Source: Vibrio sp. 10N
Lineage (GTDB): Bacteria; Pseudomonadota; Gammaproteobacteria; Enterobacterales; Vibrionaceae
Reading direction: 5' to 3'
NCBI RefSeq assembly: GCF_036245475.1
Contig: NZ_BTPM01000001.1
Coordinates: forward strand, 2,852,001-2,916,000
DNA: 64,000 bases
The notes under the pieces were generated by a model. The model worked only from the letters and a program-made list of their open reading frames with translations, did not search any database and had not been told where the DNA came from. Both the position numbers and the translations under genes were made by a program. Shown here in pieces: positions 25,775 through 34,507 of the stretch (position 1 is its first letter; each line of letters starts with the position of its first letter).

Positions 25775-26734
25775 TTATGACAAAGCAACCACTTCGCCAC
25801 AGATAACCATTAGTTGATCACGCAACCAGATGTGACCTTTGTCTTTTTCACTAGACTCGTGCCAGCTTAGGAAGCCGCTGATCTTGTTGTTTTCTGTTGG
25901 TAGCGTCAGAACTTGAAGCTGATCTTTGTTTACTGCGTTTTCAACCAACCAACGTGGCGCAATCGTCACAAGCTCAGATTGACCAACAACGTACAGTACG
26001 TTGCTTAGGCTAGTACCTTCGTAAGACGCTTGGCACTCTAGATCGCGGTAAGCTTGCTCTGAGAAGCTACGAACGCCGTGTACTTTTGATAGTTTGGCGT
26101 GCTTTTCGTTCGCGAGTTGTGCTGTGCTTACTGCACCATGAATGCGTGGGTGGTTTTTCGCTGCTACGACAACCAATTCGTCTTGGAAGATCTCAGTGCT
26201 TGAGAAGCCTTGAGCGTCGTAACGAGCGTAATCGATAACAAAGTCGATTTCTTGGAAACGCATGCGATCTGCTAGCTGACGGTCTGCTTCTGCATCTAGG
26301 TGAAGCTGAACGTGCGGTGCTTGCTCAGAGATAGTTTGCATGATGCGCGGTGCAAAACGCATATCACAAGGAGAACAGATCGCCATCTTAAATAGACGCG
26401 TTGAAGTCTCTGGTGTGAAGATTGAGCTTGGTAGCTCGTTGCGGATCAACTGAAGTGCTTGACGTACAGGGCCAAATAGCTGACGAGCACGCTGAGTTGG
26501 CTGAATACCACGACCTTGACGCATGAACAGCTCATCGTTGAACATCACTTTAAGACGCGCTACTGCGTTACTTACTGCCGGTTGCGACATACCTAAATTG
26601 TGTGCCGCGCGAGTGATATTCTGCTCTTGCATCACTGCGTCGAATACAGTCAATAGGTTTAGATCTACGCCGCGTAATGTGCTTTCCATGCGGTAACTAG
26701 CGATTGCGCTCATAGCATCTTTTTTGTCTAACAT
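25775..26734 (-). CDS. leuO: LysR-type transcriptional regulator LeuO
   Basis: 319 aa. It has a winged helix-turn-helix (LLTVFDAVMQEQNITRAAHNLGMSQPAVSNAVARLK, about 28-63) and a LysR effector domain (about 108-315). The N-terminal ESTLRGVDLNLLTVFDAV stretch is typical of LeuO rather than of generic LysR proteins. In Vibrio, LeuO is a pleiotropic regulator under ToxR control affecting acid and bile responses (established knowledge). It is 7.8 kb from leuABCD, on the opposite strand, with glycosyltransferase, PAP2 and efflux genes between. Confidence 0.9.
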   Translation of the reverse strand: MLDKKDAMSAIASYRMESTLRGVDLNLLTVFDAVMQEQNITRAAHNLGMSQPAVSNAVARLKVMFNDELFMRQGRGIQPTQRARQLFGPVRQALQLIRNELPSSIFTPETSTRLFKMAICSPCDMRFAPRIMQTISEQAPHVQLHLDAEADRQLADRMRFQEIDFVIDYARYDAQGFSSTEIFQDELVVVAAKNHPRIHGAVSTAQLANEKHAKLSKVHGVRSFSEQAYRDLECQASYEGTSLSNVLYVVGQSELVTIAPRWLVENAVNKDQLQVLTLPTENNKISGFLSWHESSEKDKGHIWLRDQLMVICGEVVALS

Positions 26735-27209
26735 TTAGTAAGCCTCGTGTAATTTCAATCTCGACTATTGGGAGGTAGGTAACCAATAAGACAGAACAAT
26801 GAGAACAGCTTCATCGTCTGTGGGGTACCTTACGTCATTCTATTAATCCTCTGCATACTTCGAGGACGAAACGAACTATCCACCAATAATTAACTCAACA
26901 CCAAGTAGATTTATAAAGAATCATCAAATTTTATTGGAAAAAATACAATAACCTTAAACAACAATAGGTTATCCCACATCTAAAAAAAGATAAATTATAT
27001 CTTTAATAACTTTTGTTGAGCAAAGTGAGCACATACATAACCAAGCACTATGACAGATCGCCAGAGCAAAGAATACAGCCTATTGAATCTGTGCACAAAA
27101 GACAACTACAACTATTCGCATGGCGTATAGTTAATATCAATCAATGTCGGAAAATATCGAACAAGAAAAGTGGTGTAAACCATTGCATATCGCGAGCAAC
27201 AATAACATT
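26735..27209. other. Long AT-rich leuO upstream region
   Basis: About 475 AT-rich bases between leuO and the glycosyltransferase terminator. A 100-aa plus-strand frame (27013-27315) crosses the terminator hairpin and shows no family features, so I treat it as chance. A long AT-rich upstream region fits binding by H-NS, LeuO itself or ToxR, but no specific site was recognised. Confidence 0.5.
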
Positions 27210-27240
27210 AAAGCCCGAATCAAGGTGCGATTCGGGCTTT
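27210..27240 (-). terminator. Intrinsic terminator of the PAP2/glycosyltransferase unit
   Basis: AAAGCCCGAATC / GATTCGGGCTTT, perfect 12-bp stem with a 7-base loop, 21 bases after the glycosyltransferase stop. The T-run on the minus strand is short (TTTAATG). Confidence 0.7.
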
Positions 27241-27261
27241 ATAATGGATACAGAGGTAGGG

Positions 27262-28305
27262 TCAAACAGAGGCATAGCTCGGAAAGTCAACTTTCTCCCA
27301 AAGACGCTGACGTAGATTAGCACTGCAAGACCAATCCCCTTTTACCAACCAATCAGAAATTCCCTCTGCCACATTTGGATAGAACACACGCTCAGCTTGT
27401 TTCTCATCCAGCCAATCGCGTATGACGCCAGCATCAAGAAAGTCCATGGATTGTGCCAAACCTAAACTGTCCAGCGTCGCGGCATTACTTTGCTGCTCAA
27501 ACTGACCATCAAGCGGTTTGACCAACAATTTCTTACCAAGGCTCAGTGCCTCTGATGGCAACTCAAAGCCACCGTTGGCTATCACTCCCGCACAACAGTG
27601 TAAGTCGCACTGAAAGCTCTCATGTCCAAGCGGTTTGAGTAAAATGTTTTCAATCTGGGTCTGTTCATTGTTTTCAGGGTGATAGCAAATGAAGTTGTTT
27701 TTGCCAAACCTCAACAATACATCGATGATGGCATCGGTGTTCTCAAACGGTAGGTAAACCAAGATAAAGTCTTCCGACGTTACATCTTGCCCTGAGGTGT
27801 GCACGATAGGCGGCAGTATTGGCTGACCAAAGTGATACCAATGCAAACCAAGCTGATATTGAGATGGAGCAAAATGCTGTATCACAGAGTCATCGATCCA
27901 ATTAGCCCCCTTCTGCGGGACATCAAACAAAAACGCATTCTGATGGCTAATGCTCACGGTCGGAATGTTTTGCTTTTTGGCCGCCCATGCTGAAACGGGC
28001 TCAAAATCATTGACGACAACATCATAACCGGTGAGATCAAGTTGTCTGACTTCGCTAATAAAGTTAGGCAGGCTATTTTCAAGCGCCGTTTTCAGGTAAT
28101 TAACACGGCCATTTTCAGTAAAAAAGCTTAACCCTCGTCGGGTTTGATAATCGCCAAATTGCTGCATCGAGAAGTATTTGTTTTTCTCTCGCCCCGAGAA
28201 TAAGAAGTCGACGTGCACATCGTGACGGTTAAGGGCCTGACTCATCGCTCTGGCTCGCGCGATATGGCCATTGCCGGTCCCTTGAACTCCGTAAAGTATC
28301 TTCAT
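27262..28305 (-). CDS. MJ1255/VC2487-family glycosyltransferase
   Basis: 347 aa, GT-B fold of the MurG/UGT type. The N-terminal Gly-rich loop is GVQGTGNGHIARARAMSQAL. The donor-site segment CCAGVIANGGFELPSEALSLGKKLLVKP...QFEQQSNA matches nucleotide-sugar-binding glycosyltransferases. The family name comes from the M. jannaschii and V. cholerae members; the acceptor is not known. The start ATG directly follows the PAP2 stop codon (TAA-ATG), so the two are very likely translated together. A lipid or isoprenoid acceptor is plausible given the partner. Confidence 0.85.
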   Translation of the reverse strand: MKILYGVQGTGNGHIARARAMSQALNRHDVHVDFLFSGREKNKYFSMQQFGDYQTRRGLSFFTENGRVNYLKTALENSLPNFISEVRQLDLTGYDVVVNDFEPVSAWAAKKQNIPTVSISHQNAFLFDVPQKGANWIDDSVIQHFAPSQYQLGLHWYHFGQPILPPIVHTSGQDVTSEDFILVYLPFENTDAIIDVLLRFGKNNFICYHPENNEQTQIENILLKPLGHESFQCDLHCCAGVIANGGFELPSEALSLGKKLLVKPLDGQFEQQSNAATLDSLGLAQSMDFLDAGVIRDWLDEKQAERVFYPNVAEGISDWLVKGDWSCSANLRQRLWEKVDFPSYASV

Positions 28306-28848
28306 TTAATAGCCTCCTAGCCAGCGCTGCACGTAGTCGAGCGCCAGATATGCCGACGACATACCGAGTACCGCACCTATCACCACATCGGTAAGAAAAT
28401 GCACACCAAGTAGAATGCGTGAAGTGCCAATTAATATCGCCCACAACAAAGCCACCTCGTGCCACTGGGGGTAAAACTGACTGATGATCGTCGCCATTAA
28501 AAATGCTGCGGCGGTATGGCCCGATGGTAGGCTGTAGCGATCTGAAGGCGTAATAAACGCTTGCAATTGATGTGAGAACTCTTCTGGTCTGCGCCGCTTG
28601 AAACTATTTTTCGCCAACCAATAAATGGGGAGCTCAATGGCAAACGCCAACAGAGCCGCAGCAAAAAACAGCTTGCCCACCGGCTCATCCAGCCACCAAA
28701 CCGCTAAGCCGAGCAAAAGATACAAGTGACCATCACCAGTGCGTGACACCCAGCGACTCACCAACGCAACTTGGGCGTTAAATCGGTGCCCTAAACAAAA
28801 TAATGAAAATGCCAAATCCATTCTTGCAATGGGTTCAATCGTTCGCAC
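28306..28848 (-). CDS. PAP2-family membrane phosphatase
   Basis: 180 aa with several membrane helices. The three phosphatase motifs are present: KNSFKRRRPEE (KX6RP), LPSGHTAAAF (PSGH) and SRILLGVHFLTDVVIGAVLG (SRX5HX3D). It probably removes phosphate from a lipid phosphate or pyrophosphate at the inner membrane. It is coupled to the glycosyltransferase, which starts right at its stop codon. The substrate is unknown. Confidence 0.87.
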   Translation of the reverse strand: MRTIEPIARMDLAFSLFCLGHRFNAQVALVSRWVSRTGDGHLYLLLGLAVWWLDEPVGKLFFAAALLAFAIELPIYWLAKNSFKRRRPEEFSHQLQAFITPSDRYSLPSGHTAAAFLMATIISQFYPQWHEVALLWAILIGTSRILLGVHFLTDVVIGAVLGMSSAYLALDYVQRWLGGY

Positions 28849-28933
28849 AACCTACTCCTTGTTAGACGCGCAATGCATGATCAAAAAGTAGTCAGCAACA
28901 ATGACATTTCGGTGACGGTTTATTGGAGAAATG

Positions 28934-28975
28934 ATGAAAGTTAGCGCCAGAGGAACCCTGGTCACTAACTTTCAT
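28934..28975 (-). terminator. Hairpin downstream of the RND permease gene
   Basis: ATGAAAGTTAG / CTAACTTTCAT, 11 bp, with an inner CCAG / CTGG stem. It lies 31 bases after the permease stop and before the PAP2 promoter region. The T-run is short, so termination may be partial. Confidence 0.5.
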
Positions 28976-29005
28976 AAAAGGAGAGGCGCTTGAATGCGCT
29001 ATAGG

Positions 29006-32000
29006 CTAGAGCTCCTGGTGTTTATGTACTAAGCCCCAATCCGCAAGGATGGCGTACGCAGATGGGATCATAAACAGTACTAATGCGGTGGAGGCAAAAA
29101 TACCAAACACGATAGAGATCACCAATGGCTGAATAACTTGTGCCTGGAGGCTGGTCTCGGTCAGCAGAGGTAATAACCCCGCAGCCGTGGTCATGGAGGT
29201 CAAAAATACGGCTCTGAAACGCTCGCGACTCGCTTTCACCACAGAATCATGGACTGAATCGCCTTCATCAACGTGGTGGCGTATGTACTGCACCAACAAG
29301 ATAGAGTCGTTAACGACAATACCCGCTAATGACACAAAGCCCATGATACTTGGCATACTCATCGCGTGGCCTAACAGTAAATGCCCCCAAACCACACCAA
29401 TAAATGCCAGTGGTATCGCCAACATGACCACAAATGGCTCTAGGTAACTTCTGAACTGGTAACTCAAAATGGTAAACACACCAAACAGTCCTAAAAGAAA
29501 ACCTTTCGCCATGGACGCGCCAGTCTCTGCGCTGTCTTTGGTTTCCCCTTCAAAGTCAAAGCGCAGCCCTGGATACTCCTGTTGAAGCTTAGCGACTTCT
29601 TCGGCTTGGAACTGCCCAATGATATCGGTTGAATTCGCCTTACTAGTATCGACATCACCAAACACACTGACCGTTCTTAGGCCGTTGACGCGCTGGATAC
29701 GAACGTAGTTACGCTGAAAATCTAACGTTGCGACCGATGCCAGCGGCACTTGCGAGCCGTCCGCTAAGAAAATCGGGAAGTTCGATAACTGCTGAATGTC
29801 GCCGATATCTTGCTTGTCGAGTTTTACTTCAATCTTAATGTTCTCGACACCGACTTGGATCTCATCGGCTGTTTGACCAAAGAAGGCCGCACGCAGCTGA
29901 CTCGCGATCATTTGACCGTTAACGCCAAAGCTCTCTGCACCGGGACGCAGTTTGACTAAGATCTCTTCTTTACCGAGGCGCATGTCATCAAGTACGCCGC
30001 TCACACCATCAAATTCATTCATGTATTGTTGGATCTCCACCGAAGCAGCTTTCAGCATGTCCAGATCGTCGTGTGCAATACGCACTTCAATGGCACGACC
30101 GCCCGGCCCCATCGTAGGCTGCTTGAATACCATAGAGATTGGGTCGGCAAGTTCTCCTACATCCTCACGCCAAGCATCGATAAACTCATCGATGAGCGTA
30201 TTGCGGATCTCTGCACTGAGCAGATCCAGTCTGACCGTCGCAATATGAGGACCTGACTCGTTAGCATCTCGGTTAGTGTTGAACTGACTGGTGATCTGCT
30301 TCACCAAGGTTTCACCACCTTCCACCTCTTCACTCCACTGCTTATTGAGCTTTTCAGCGGACTGAACGATTTTATCGACCACTCGCTCCGTCTGTGACAA
30401 AGATGCCCCCGGCGGCAGAATAATCCGTGCTTCCGCGATATCTCCATCCAATGCAGGGAACGGATTGAATTTCACCACGCCTCCAGCCAATAAACTCACG
30501 GAGATAAGCAACGTGGCAAACACACAGCCCATAAAGGCATAACGATAAGAAACGACTTTATCTACCGCATTCACTAATGTGGTGTTTCTAAAGTGTTCAA
30601 AGCGCTCCAGAAGCACACGTTTGAACTTCACAGGCTGCTTGTCACGGTTGTGCTTGTGCAACGAGTGAGACAAGTGATTTGGCAGAATCAAGAAGGCTTC
30701 AACTAGACTCAGCGACAAGACAAGTATCAGCACCTGAGGTACTGCTCTAAGTACCGCGCCCATCTCCCCTTGCAAGAACAGCAAACTACCAAAGATACAC
30801 ACTGTAGTTAAGAAAGATGAAATAACACCAGGAAGCACCTTCTTAACGCCGTTTATCACCGCATCATCAATTTTCTGCCCACGGTCTAGGTGCGCCTGTA
30901 TCGACTCTGCGATCACGATGGCATCATCCATCATGATACCAATCGCCATTAGCAGCCCCACCAGAGACATGATGTTGATAGAGAGCCCGAGGTTCGCCAT
31001 CAAGAACAAACCACCAAGAAACGCCACCGGCAAGCCCGCGGCTACCCAGAATGAATAACGGAAACTGAAAAACAGCCACATGGTCGCGAACACCAGCAAG
31101 ATACCTTGCCAGCCGTTTTTCACCATCATGGTCAGACGATCCCACAATATGGACGACATATCATTGGTCATCTCAAGCGTGACACCCTCTGGAGCAATTA
31201 GGCGCTGCGCTTCCACAAACTCAGTCACCTTCTCTTTCACACGTAGCGCATCGTCTTCTTTGTTCTTACTGATTTTAAGCACAGCAGAAGGCTTGCCATT
31301 AAACAGCACTTTTTGCTCATCCAATTCGAATCGGTCGGTAATGGTTGCGACATCTTTAAGACGAATTAACGCACCACTTGAGCTAGAACCCACCACGATC
31401 GACTCTAACTCTTGAGGGGTAATACGTCTCTCATCAAAGCGAATCAGAAAGTTCTTATCTTCCGTTTCGACATTACCGCTTGGCAGCTTAATGTTTTGAT
31501 TACCGATCTGGGTGGCAATATCACCGATACTTAACCCAAGCTGACGCATGATTTGAGTATTGAGCTCTACGCGGTATTGGTGATCGGAAAAGCCACTGAC
31601 ATCAACGAGCGAGACCCCGTAGTCGAGCTTAAGTGTGCGCTTTAATTGTTCCGCATAGGCTTTTAGCTCTGGCCAACTGGTCTCGGCGGTAATTGCTACA
31701 TCGACAACAGGTTCGTTCCAATCCAGCTCTTGTACGACGGGTGATTCAATCTCATCAGGAAAATCGTTAATCGCGTTGATCTGAGTTTGAACATCCACCA
31801 GCATTCGGCCAATGTCCGCTTTCTCATCGAGCTTGAGGGTCAGTCTTGCGGAACCTTCAATTGCTTCACATTTGGTCTCTACGATGTTTGAAAGACCGTC
31901 AACGGCATCTTCCATACGTACACACAAGCTCTCTTCCACTTCTTGTGGAGAGGCGCCAGGGTAAGTGATCGCAGCCATGATGTAGGGCGGATCGAACTCA

Positions 32001-32107
32001 GGAAAGGTCTCACGCTTAATGGTGGATAGTGAGCTGATACCCAGTATCAGCAGCGCGAGCATCAATAGGTTCGCCGCCGTTGGGTGTTTGGAGAAAAATC
32101 GAATCAT
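29006..32107 (-). CDS. RND efflux transporter permease subunit
   Basis: 1033-aa inner-membrane proton-drug antiporter of the AcrB/HAE superfamily. The N-terminal helix is NLLMLALLILGISSLSTIKRETFPEFD. The conserved TM4 motif GIMMDDAIVIAESIQ carries the two proton-relay Asp residues, and the second half repeats the fold with GIVVNDSILLVQYIRHH. It overlaps the upstream adaptor gene by four bases. No outer-membrane TolC-type gene is adjacent, so a shared TolC is expected. The substrate cannot be told. Confidence 0.93.
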   Translation of the reverse strand: MIRFFSKHPTAANLLMLALLILGISSLSTIKRETFPEFDPPYIMAAITYPGASPQEVEESLCVRMEDAVDGLSNIVETKCEAIEGSARLTLKLDEKADIGRMLVDVQTQINAINDFPDEIESPVVQELDWNEPVVDVAITAETSWPELKAYAEQLKRTLKLDYGVSLVDVSGFSDHQYRVELNTQIMRQLGLSIGDIATQIGNQNIKLPSGNVETEDKNFLIRFDERRITPQELESIVVGSSSSGALIRLKDVATITDRFELDEQKVLFNGKPSAVLKISKNKEDDALRVKEKVTEFVEAQRLIAPEGVTLEMTNDMSSILWDRLTMMVKNGWQGILLVFATMWLFFSFRYSFWVAAGLPVAFLGGLFLMANLGLSINIMSLVGLLMAIGIMMDDAIVIAESIQAHLDRGQKIDDAVINGVKKVLPGVISSFLTTVCIFGSLLFLQGEMGAVLRAVPQVLILVLSLSLVEAFLILPNHLSHSLHKHNRDKQPVKFKRVLLERFEHFRNTTLVNAVDKVVSYRYAFMGCVFATLLISVSLLAGGVVKFNPFPALDGDIAEARIILPPGASLSQTERVVDKIVQSAEKLNKQWSEEVEGGETLVKQITSQFNTNRDANESGPHIATVRLDLLSAEIRNTLIDEFIDAWREDVGELADPISMVFKQPTMGPGGRAIEVRIAHDDLDMLKAASVEIQQYMNEFDGVSGVLDDMRLGKEEILVKLRPGAESFGVNGQMIASQLRAAFFGQTADEIQVGVENIKIEVKLDKQDIGDIQQLSNFPIFLADGSQVPLASVATLDFQRNYVRIQRVNGLRTVSVFGDVDTSKANSTDIIGQFQAEEVAKLQQEYPGLRFDFEGETKDSAETGASMAKGFLLGLFGVFTILSYQFRSYLEPFVVMLAIPLAFIGVVWGHLLLGHAMSMPSIMGFVSLAGIVVNDSILLVQYIRHHVDEGDSVHDSVVKASRERFRAVFLTSMTTAAGLLPLLTETSLQAQVIQPLVISIVFGIFASTALVLFMIPSAYAILADWGLVHKHQEL

Positions 32108-33423
32108 TGGGTGACCTCTCCAGCGCTGTGATCATCACTTTGACTATCGCGCAGTAGCATCCCCTCAATAGCAGGCAAGATATCGTTGAGGATCACTTTC
32201 TCACCCGCTTCGAGATCACCCGAAATGATCACCTGGTTATCGCGGCGATATTCGACATTCACATCACGCATTTCCAATCGATTTTCGGCGTTCATCAAGT
32301 AGATCTTGTCACCATGCAAAGCACGCTCTGGAACAGACCAAGATTGCTGCTTTTGCCCTTCAATTGTCGCCTTCACAAACATGCCATTAACCAGCACAGG
32401 TGTGCCCGCCAAACCATTGCTACTTGGTAATTGAGAGACCTCAAGGATCACCCCTGCGGTTGCTTGGTTGGCATCCACGGTTTCACTGACACGCGCAACT
32501 TTGGCTGGCCAAGTTGCGGTTAGATTGCCACTGCTGAGTTCCACTGTCGCGTGCAGTTTATTGAGCTCGCCGCGCTCCGCTTGGTTCTCATCCCATGAGA
32601 GCGTGTTCGAGAGCAGTTGCAGATCATGGATCGACAACTGTGCTTCCACTTCCATGACGTCGTTCAGGTGAGCGGTGACCATGGTTTGCTGCAAGTTGAC
32701 CACCTGATTGATCTCAGCATCGACCTCTGAGATACGCATCGTCATCGGCAGCACAATAAGGGTTTTCTCTAGCGAGCGCTGCGCTTCATCGGCTTTAGCT
32801 TGATTGACCTTCACCAGCGCTTCAGAGACACCACGTTCGTCTGGCATTAACGCCAACTGGTTTTCAATCTCCTGCACCAACTTTTTTTGCGACAACATGT
32901 TTTGTTGCTGGGTATCGACGTCTGATTGTGAAGTTAACCCGCGCTTATTCAGATCCACACGGCGCTGGTATTCATTTTCCGCCAACTTTAAGCGATTCAT
33001 CTCAATCGATAAGGTCTGCTTTAAGTTCGTCTCTTCTTGATCAAGGCGCGCCAGTTGAGTTTGGCTCGATTTTAAATCGGCAATGGCTTGAGATAGCTTG
33101 AGCTCATAATCTAAAGGGTCAATACGAAGAATTTCTGTGCCCGCCGCTAGCACTGTGCCCTTCTCAAGGTTGGGGTGTTTGTAAATCACCGCCCCCGCCA
33201 CCTCTGCAATGGCTTGCCACTGCACTTTCGGTTCAGCGCGACCAAAACCAATCGCCACTGGCGCTGACATCTGAGGCTGTAGTGGCATGATATCCACCAC
33301 ACGTGAACGATCGCCTGCCGGTTTGGTTGGTGCATCTGGACGCAAGTTAACAGCGGCGATTAAAGCCACGACACCTACTGCAAAAGCAGGAAAGAAAAGG
33401 AGTTTTTTATTCATAGACTTCAT
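32104..33423 (-). CDS. RND efflux periplasmic adaptor (membrane fusion protein)
   Basis: 439 aa. It has an N-terminal membrane anchor (KLLFFPAFAVGVVALIAAV), a lipoyl/barrel-sandwich half (GRAEPKVQWQAIAEVAGAVIYKHPNLEKGTVL), a long coiled-coil hairpin (about 120-220), a second barrel half and a C-terminal membrane-proximal domain (SWSVPERALHGDKIYLM). It links the permease to an outer-membrane channel. It starts 18 bases after the tetR stop and overlaps the permease gene. Confidence 0.9.
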   Translation of the reverse strand: MKSMNKKLLFFPAFAVGVVALIAAVNLRPDAPTKPAGDRSRVVDIMPLQPQMSAPVAIGFGRAEPKVQWQAIAEVAGAVIYKHPNLEKGTVLAAGTEILRIDPLDYELKLSQAIADLKSSQTQLARLDQEETNLKQTLSIEMNRLKLAENEYQRRVDLNKRGLTSQSDVDTQQQNMLSQKKLVQEIENQLALMPDERGVSEALVKVNQAKADEAQRSLEKTLIVLPMTMRISEVDAEINQVVNLQQTMVTAHLNDVMEVEAQLSIHDLQLLSNTLSWDENQAERGELNKLHATVELSSGNLTATWPAKVARVSETVDANQATAGVILEVSQLPSSNGLAGTPVLVNGMFVKATIEGQKQQSWSVPERALHGDKIYLMNAENRLEMRDVNVEYRRDNQVIISGDLEAGEKVILNDILPAIEGMLLRDSQSDDHSAGEVTQ

Positions 33424-33441
33424 ATAAATACATTCTTTTAA

Positions 33442-34092
33442 TTAGGATGGGGCACGCAACAACCCGCGCTTCAGCAAGGCGATATTATGTTCGAGGAGTT
33501 CGTTTAGAAATTCTTCATTGACTTCAATGCCATGCAAACTCAAAAGAGCAGGCGGTGCGACAAATGGAAACACCATTAGGCTAATGAGTGAAATTTTGCA
33601 CATACGCGGGCTCAGCCCTTCACGTAACAATCCGAGCTCAGACATTTTGTTGAACATGAAATCTTGGTCTGGACGACCAATGTCGGCAAACACCTTTTCA
33701 AACAAGCGACGCTGCGTAGCTGACGGCGGCATATGCATGACTTGGGAGATCAAGCGGGGAAACTGCGGTACTTTATTCATTTCAAAATAATAAGTACGCA
33801 TAAAATCAGTGAGGTTGCCGTAATCGCCATTTTTCATCAGCGATTCCATTTTGTTCTTCATTGGCTGCAAGGTTTCGCGCACCATGGTCTCGAATAGACC
33901 TTCTTTGTTGCCAAAGTAGTAGCGAATCATGGCGATATTAACGCCCGCCTTTTGCGCAATAAGACGTGTTGAGACTTTGTCATAGGGCATCACAACAAAC
34001 AGATCGCGAGCGTAAGTAAGCAGCTTATGCCTAGCATCCGTGCGCTCTTTGGGGCGACCAACTTTACGAGTGGTCTCAGCCGCGTTCGTCAT
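33442..34092 (-). CDS. TetR-family repressor of the adjacent RND operon
   Basis: 216 aa. The N-terminal helix-turn-helix is VSTRLIAQKAGVNIAMIRYYFGNKEGLFETMV (about 40-72), with a helical ligand domain after it. It is the first gene of a tetR-MFP-RND operon, a common self-regulated efflux arrangement. Two matching palindromes upstream (34109-34125 and 34173-34190) are probable operators. Confidence 0.9.
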   Translation of the reverse strand: MTNAAETTRKVGRPKERTDARHKLLTYARDLFVVMPYDKVSTRLIAQKAGVNIAMIRYYFGNKEGLFETMVRETLQPMKNKMESLMKNGDYGNLTDFMRTYYFEMNKVPQFPRLISQVMHMPPSATQRRLFEKVFADIGRPDQDFMFNKMSELGLLREGLSPRMCKISLISLMVFPFVAPPALLSLHGIEVNEEFLNELLEHNIALLKRGLLRAPS

Positions 34093-34108
34093 ACCAATCC
34101 TTGCTTTT

Positions 34109-34190
34109 ATTAATCATTGATTAATTGTAGAGTAAAGCTTGTTCAATCCGCGAACAGTTAAATTCATCAAATATTAATCAGATGATTAAT
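34109..34190 (-). promoter_or_regulatory. Paired palindromic operators of the TetR-efflux operon
   Basis: ATTAATCA-T-TGATTAAT at 34109-34125 and ATTAATCA-GA-TGATTAAT at 34173-34190: the same 8-base arms, 1- or 2-base centres, about 64 bases apart. The first lies 16 bases upstream of the tetR start codon. Repeated arms in this position are typical of TetR self-control. The inner region would hold the promoter. Confidence 0.75.
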
Positions 34191-34267
34191 TATGAGTTAG
34201 CGACTCCCTCCCCCTCTTAGAATAAAGAGCGAACTGCTCCGATATCAATAAAAATTCAGATTAACCC

Positions 34268-34296
34268 TTGACGCATCGAGCTGAGTGCGGTACTAA
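34268..34296 (+). promoter_or_regulatory. leuL-leuABCD promoter
   Basis: TTGACG, 17-base spacer, TACTAA. Transcription would start near 34303, about 26 bases before the leader-peptide start codon. It lies in the same divergent region as the efflux operators. Confidence 0.55.
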
Positions 34297-34328
34297 TCTT
34301 GTAACTTATTTTTGTGGAACGCATAACA

Positions 34329-34391
34329 GTGTCATTACGTTTTTCTCTACTCCTGAACCTCCTCCTTATCGTGAAAAAATCGCGCGGGTAG
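34329..34391 (+). CDS. leuL: leu operon leader peptide LeuL
   Basis: A 20-codon frame starting GTG: M-S-L-R-F-S-L-L-L-N-L-L-L-I-V-K-K-S-R-G. Seven Leu codons in all, six of them in a window of seven (CTA CTC CTG AAC CTC CTC CTT), followed 39 bases later by a terminator hairpin. This is the classic arrangement for leucine attenuation. The start codon is GTG at 34329 with only a weak GGAA before it. Confidence 0.88.
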   Translation: MSLRFSLLLNLLLIVKKSRG

Positions 34392-34426
34392 GTTGTGGAC
34401 GAAAAACACCACATAAAGAATTCCAA

Positions 34427-34453
34427 AAAACCCGCTTACACAAGCGGGTTTTT
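34427..34453 (+). terminator. leu attenuator terminator
   Basis: CCCGCTT-ACAC-AAGCGGG, extended by A/T pairs and followed by TTTTTTT. It lies between leuL and leuA and is the regulated termination point of the leader. It should form when charged tRNA-Leu is plentiful. Confidence 0.9.
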
Positions 34454-34507
34454 TTATATCGATTGAACTGGACGTAAACGATTAACCTGTACAAAGAGGA
34501 AGCAAAT

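Noticed and set aside
27013-27315. 100-aa plus-strand ORF upstream of leuO
   Set aside because: It runs through the glycosyltransferase terminator hairpin and into the antisense of that gene. No protein features.
26735-34092. The leuO to tetR block as a genomic island
   Set aside because: No integrase, tRNA, direct repeats or obvious composition change; these genes look like ordinary Vibrio chromosome.
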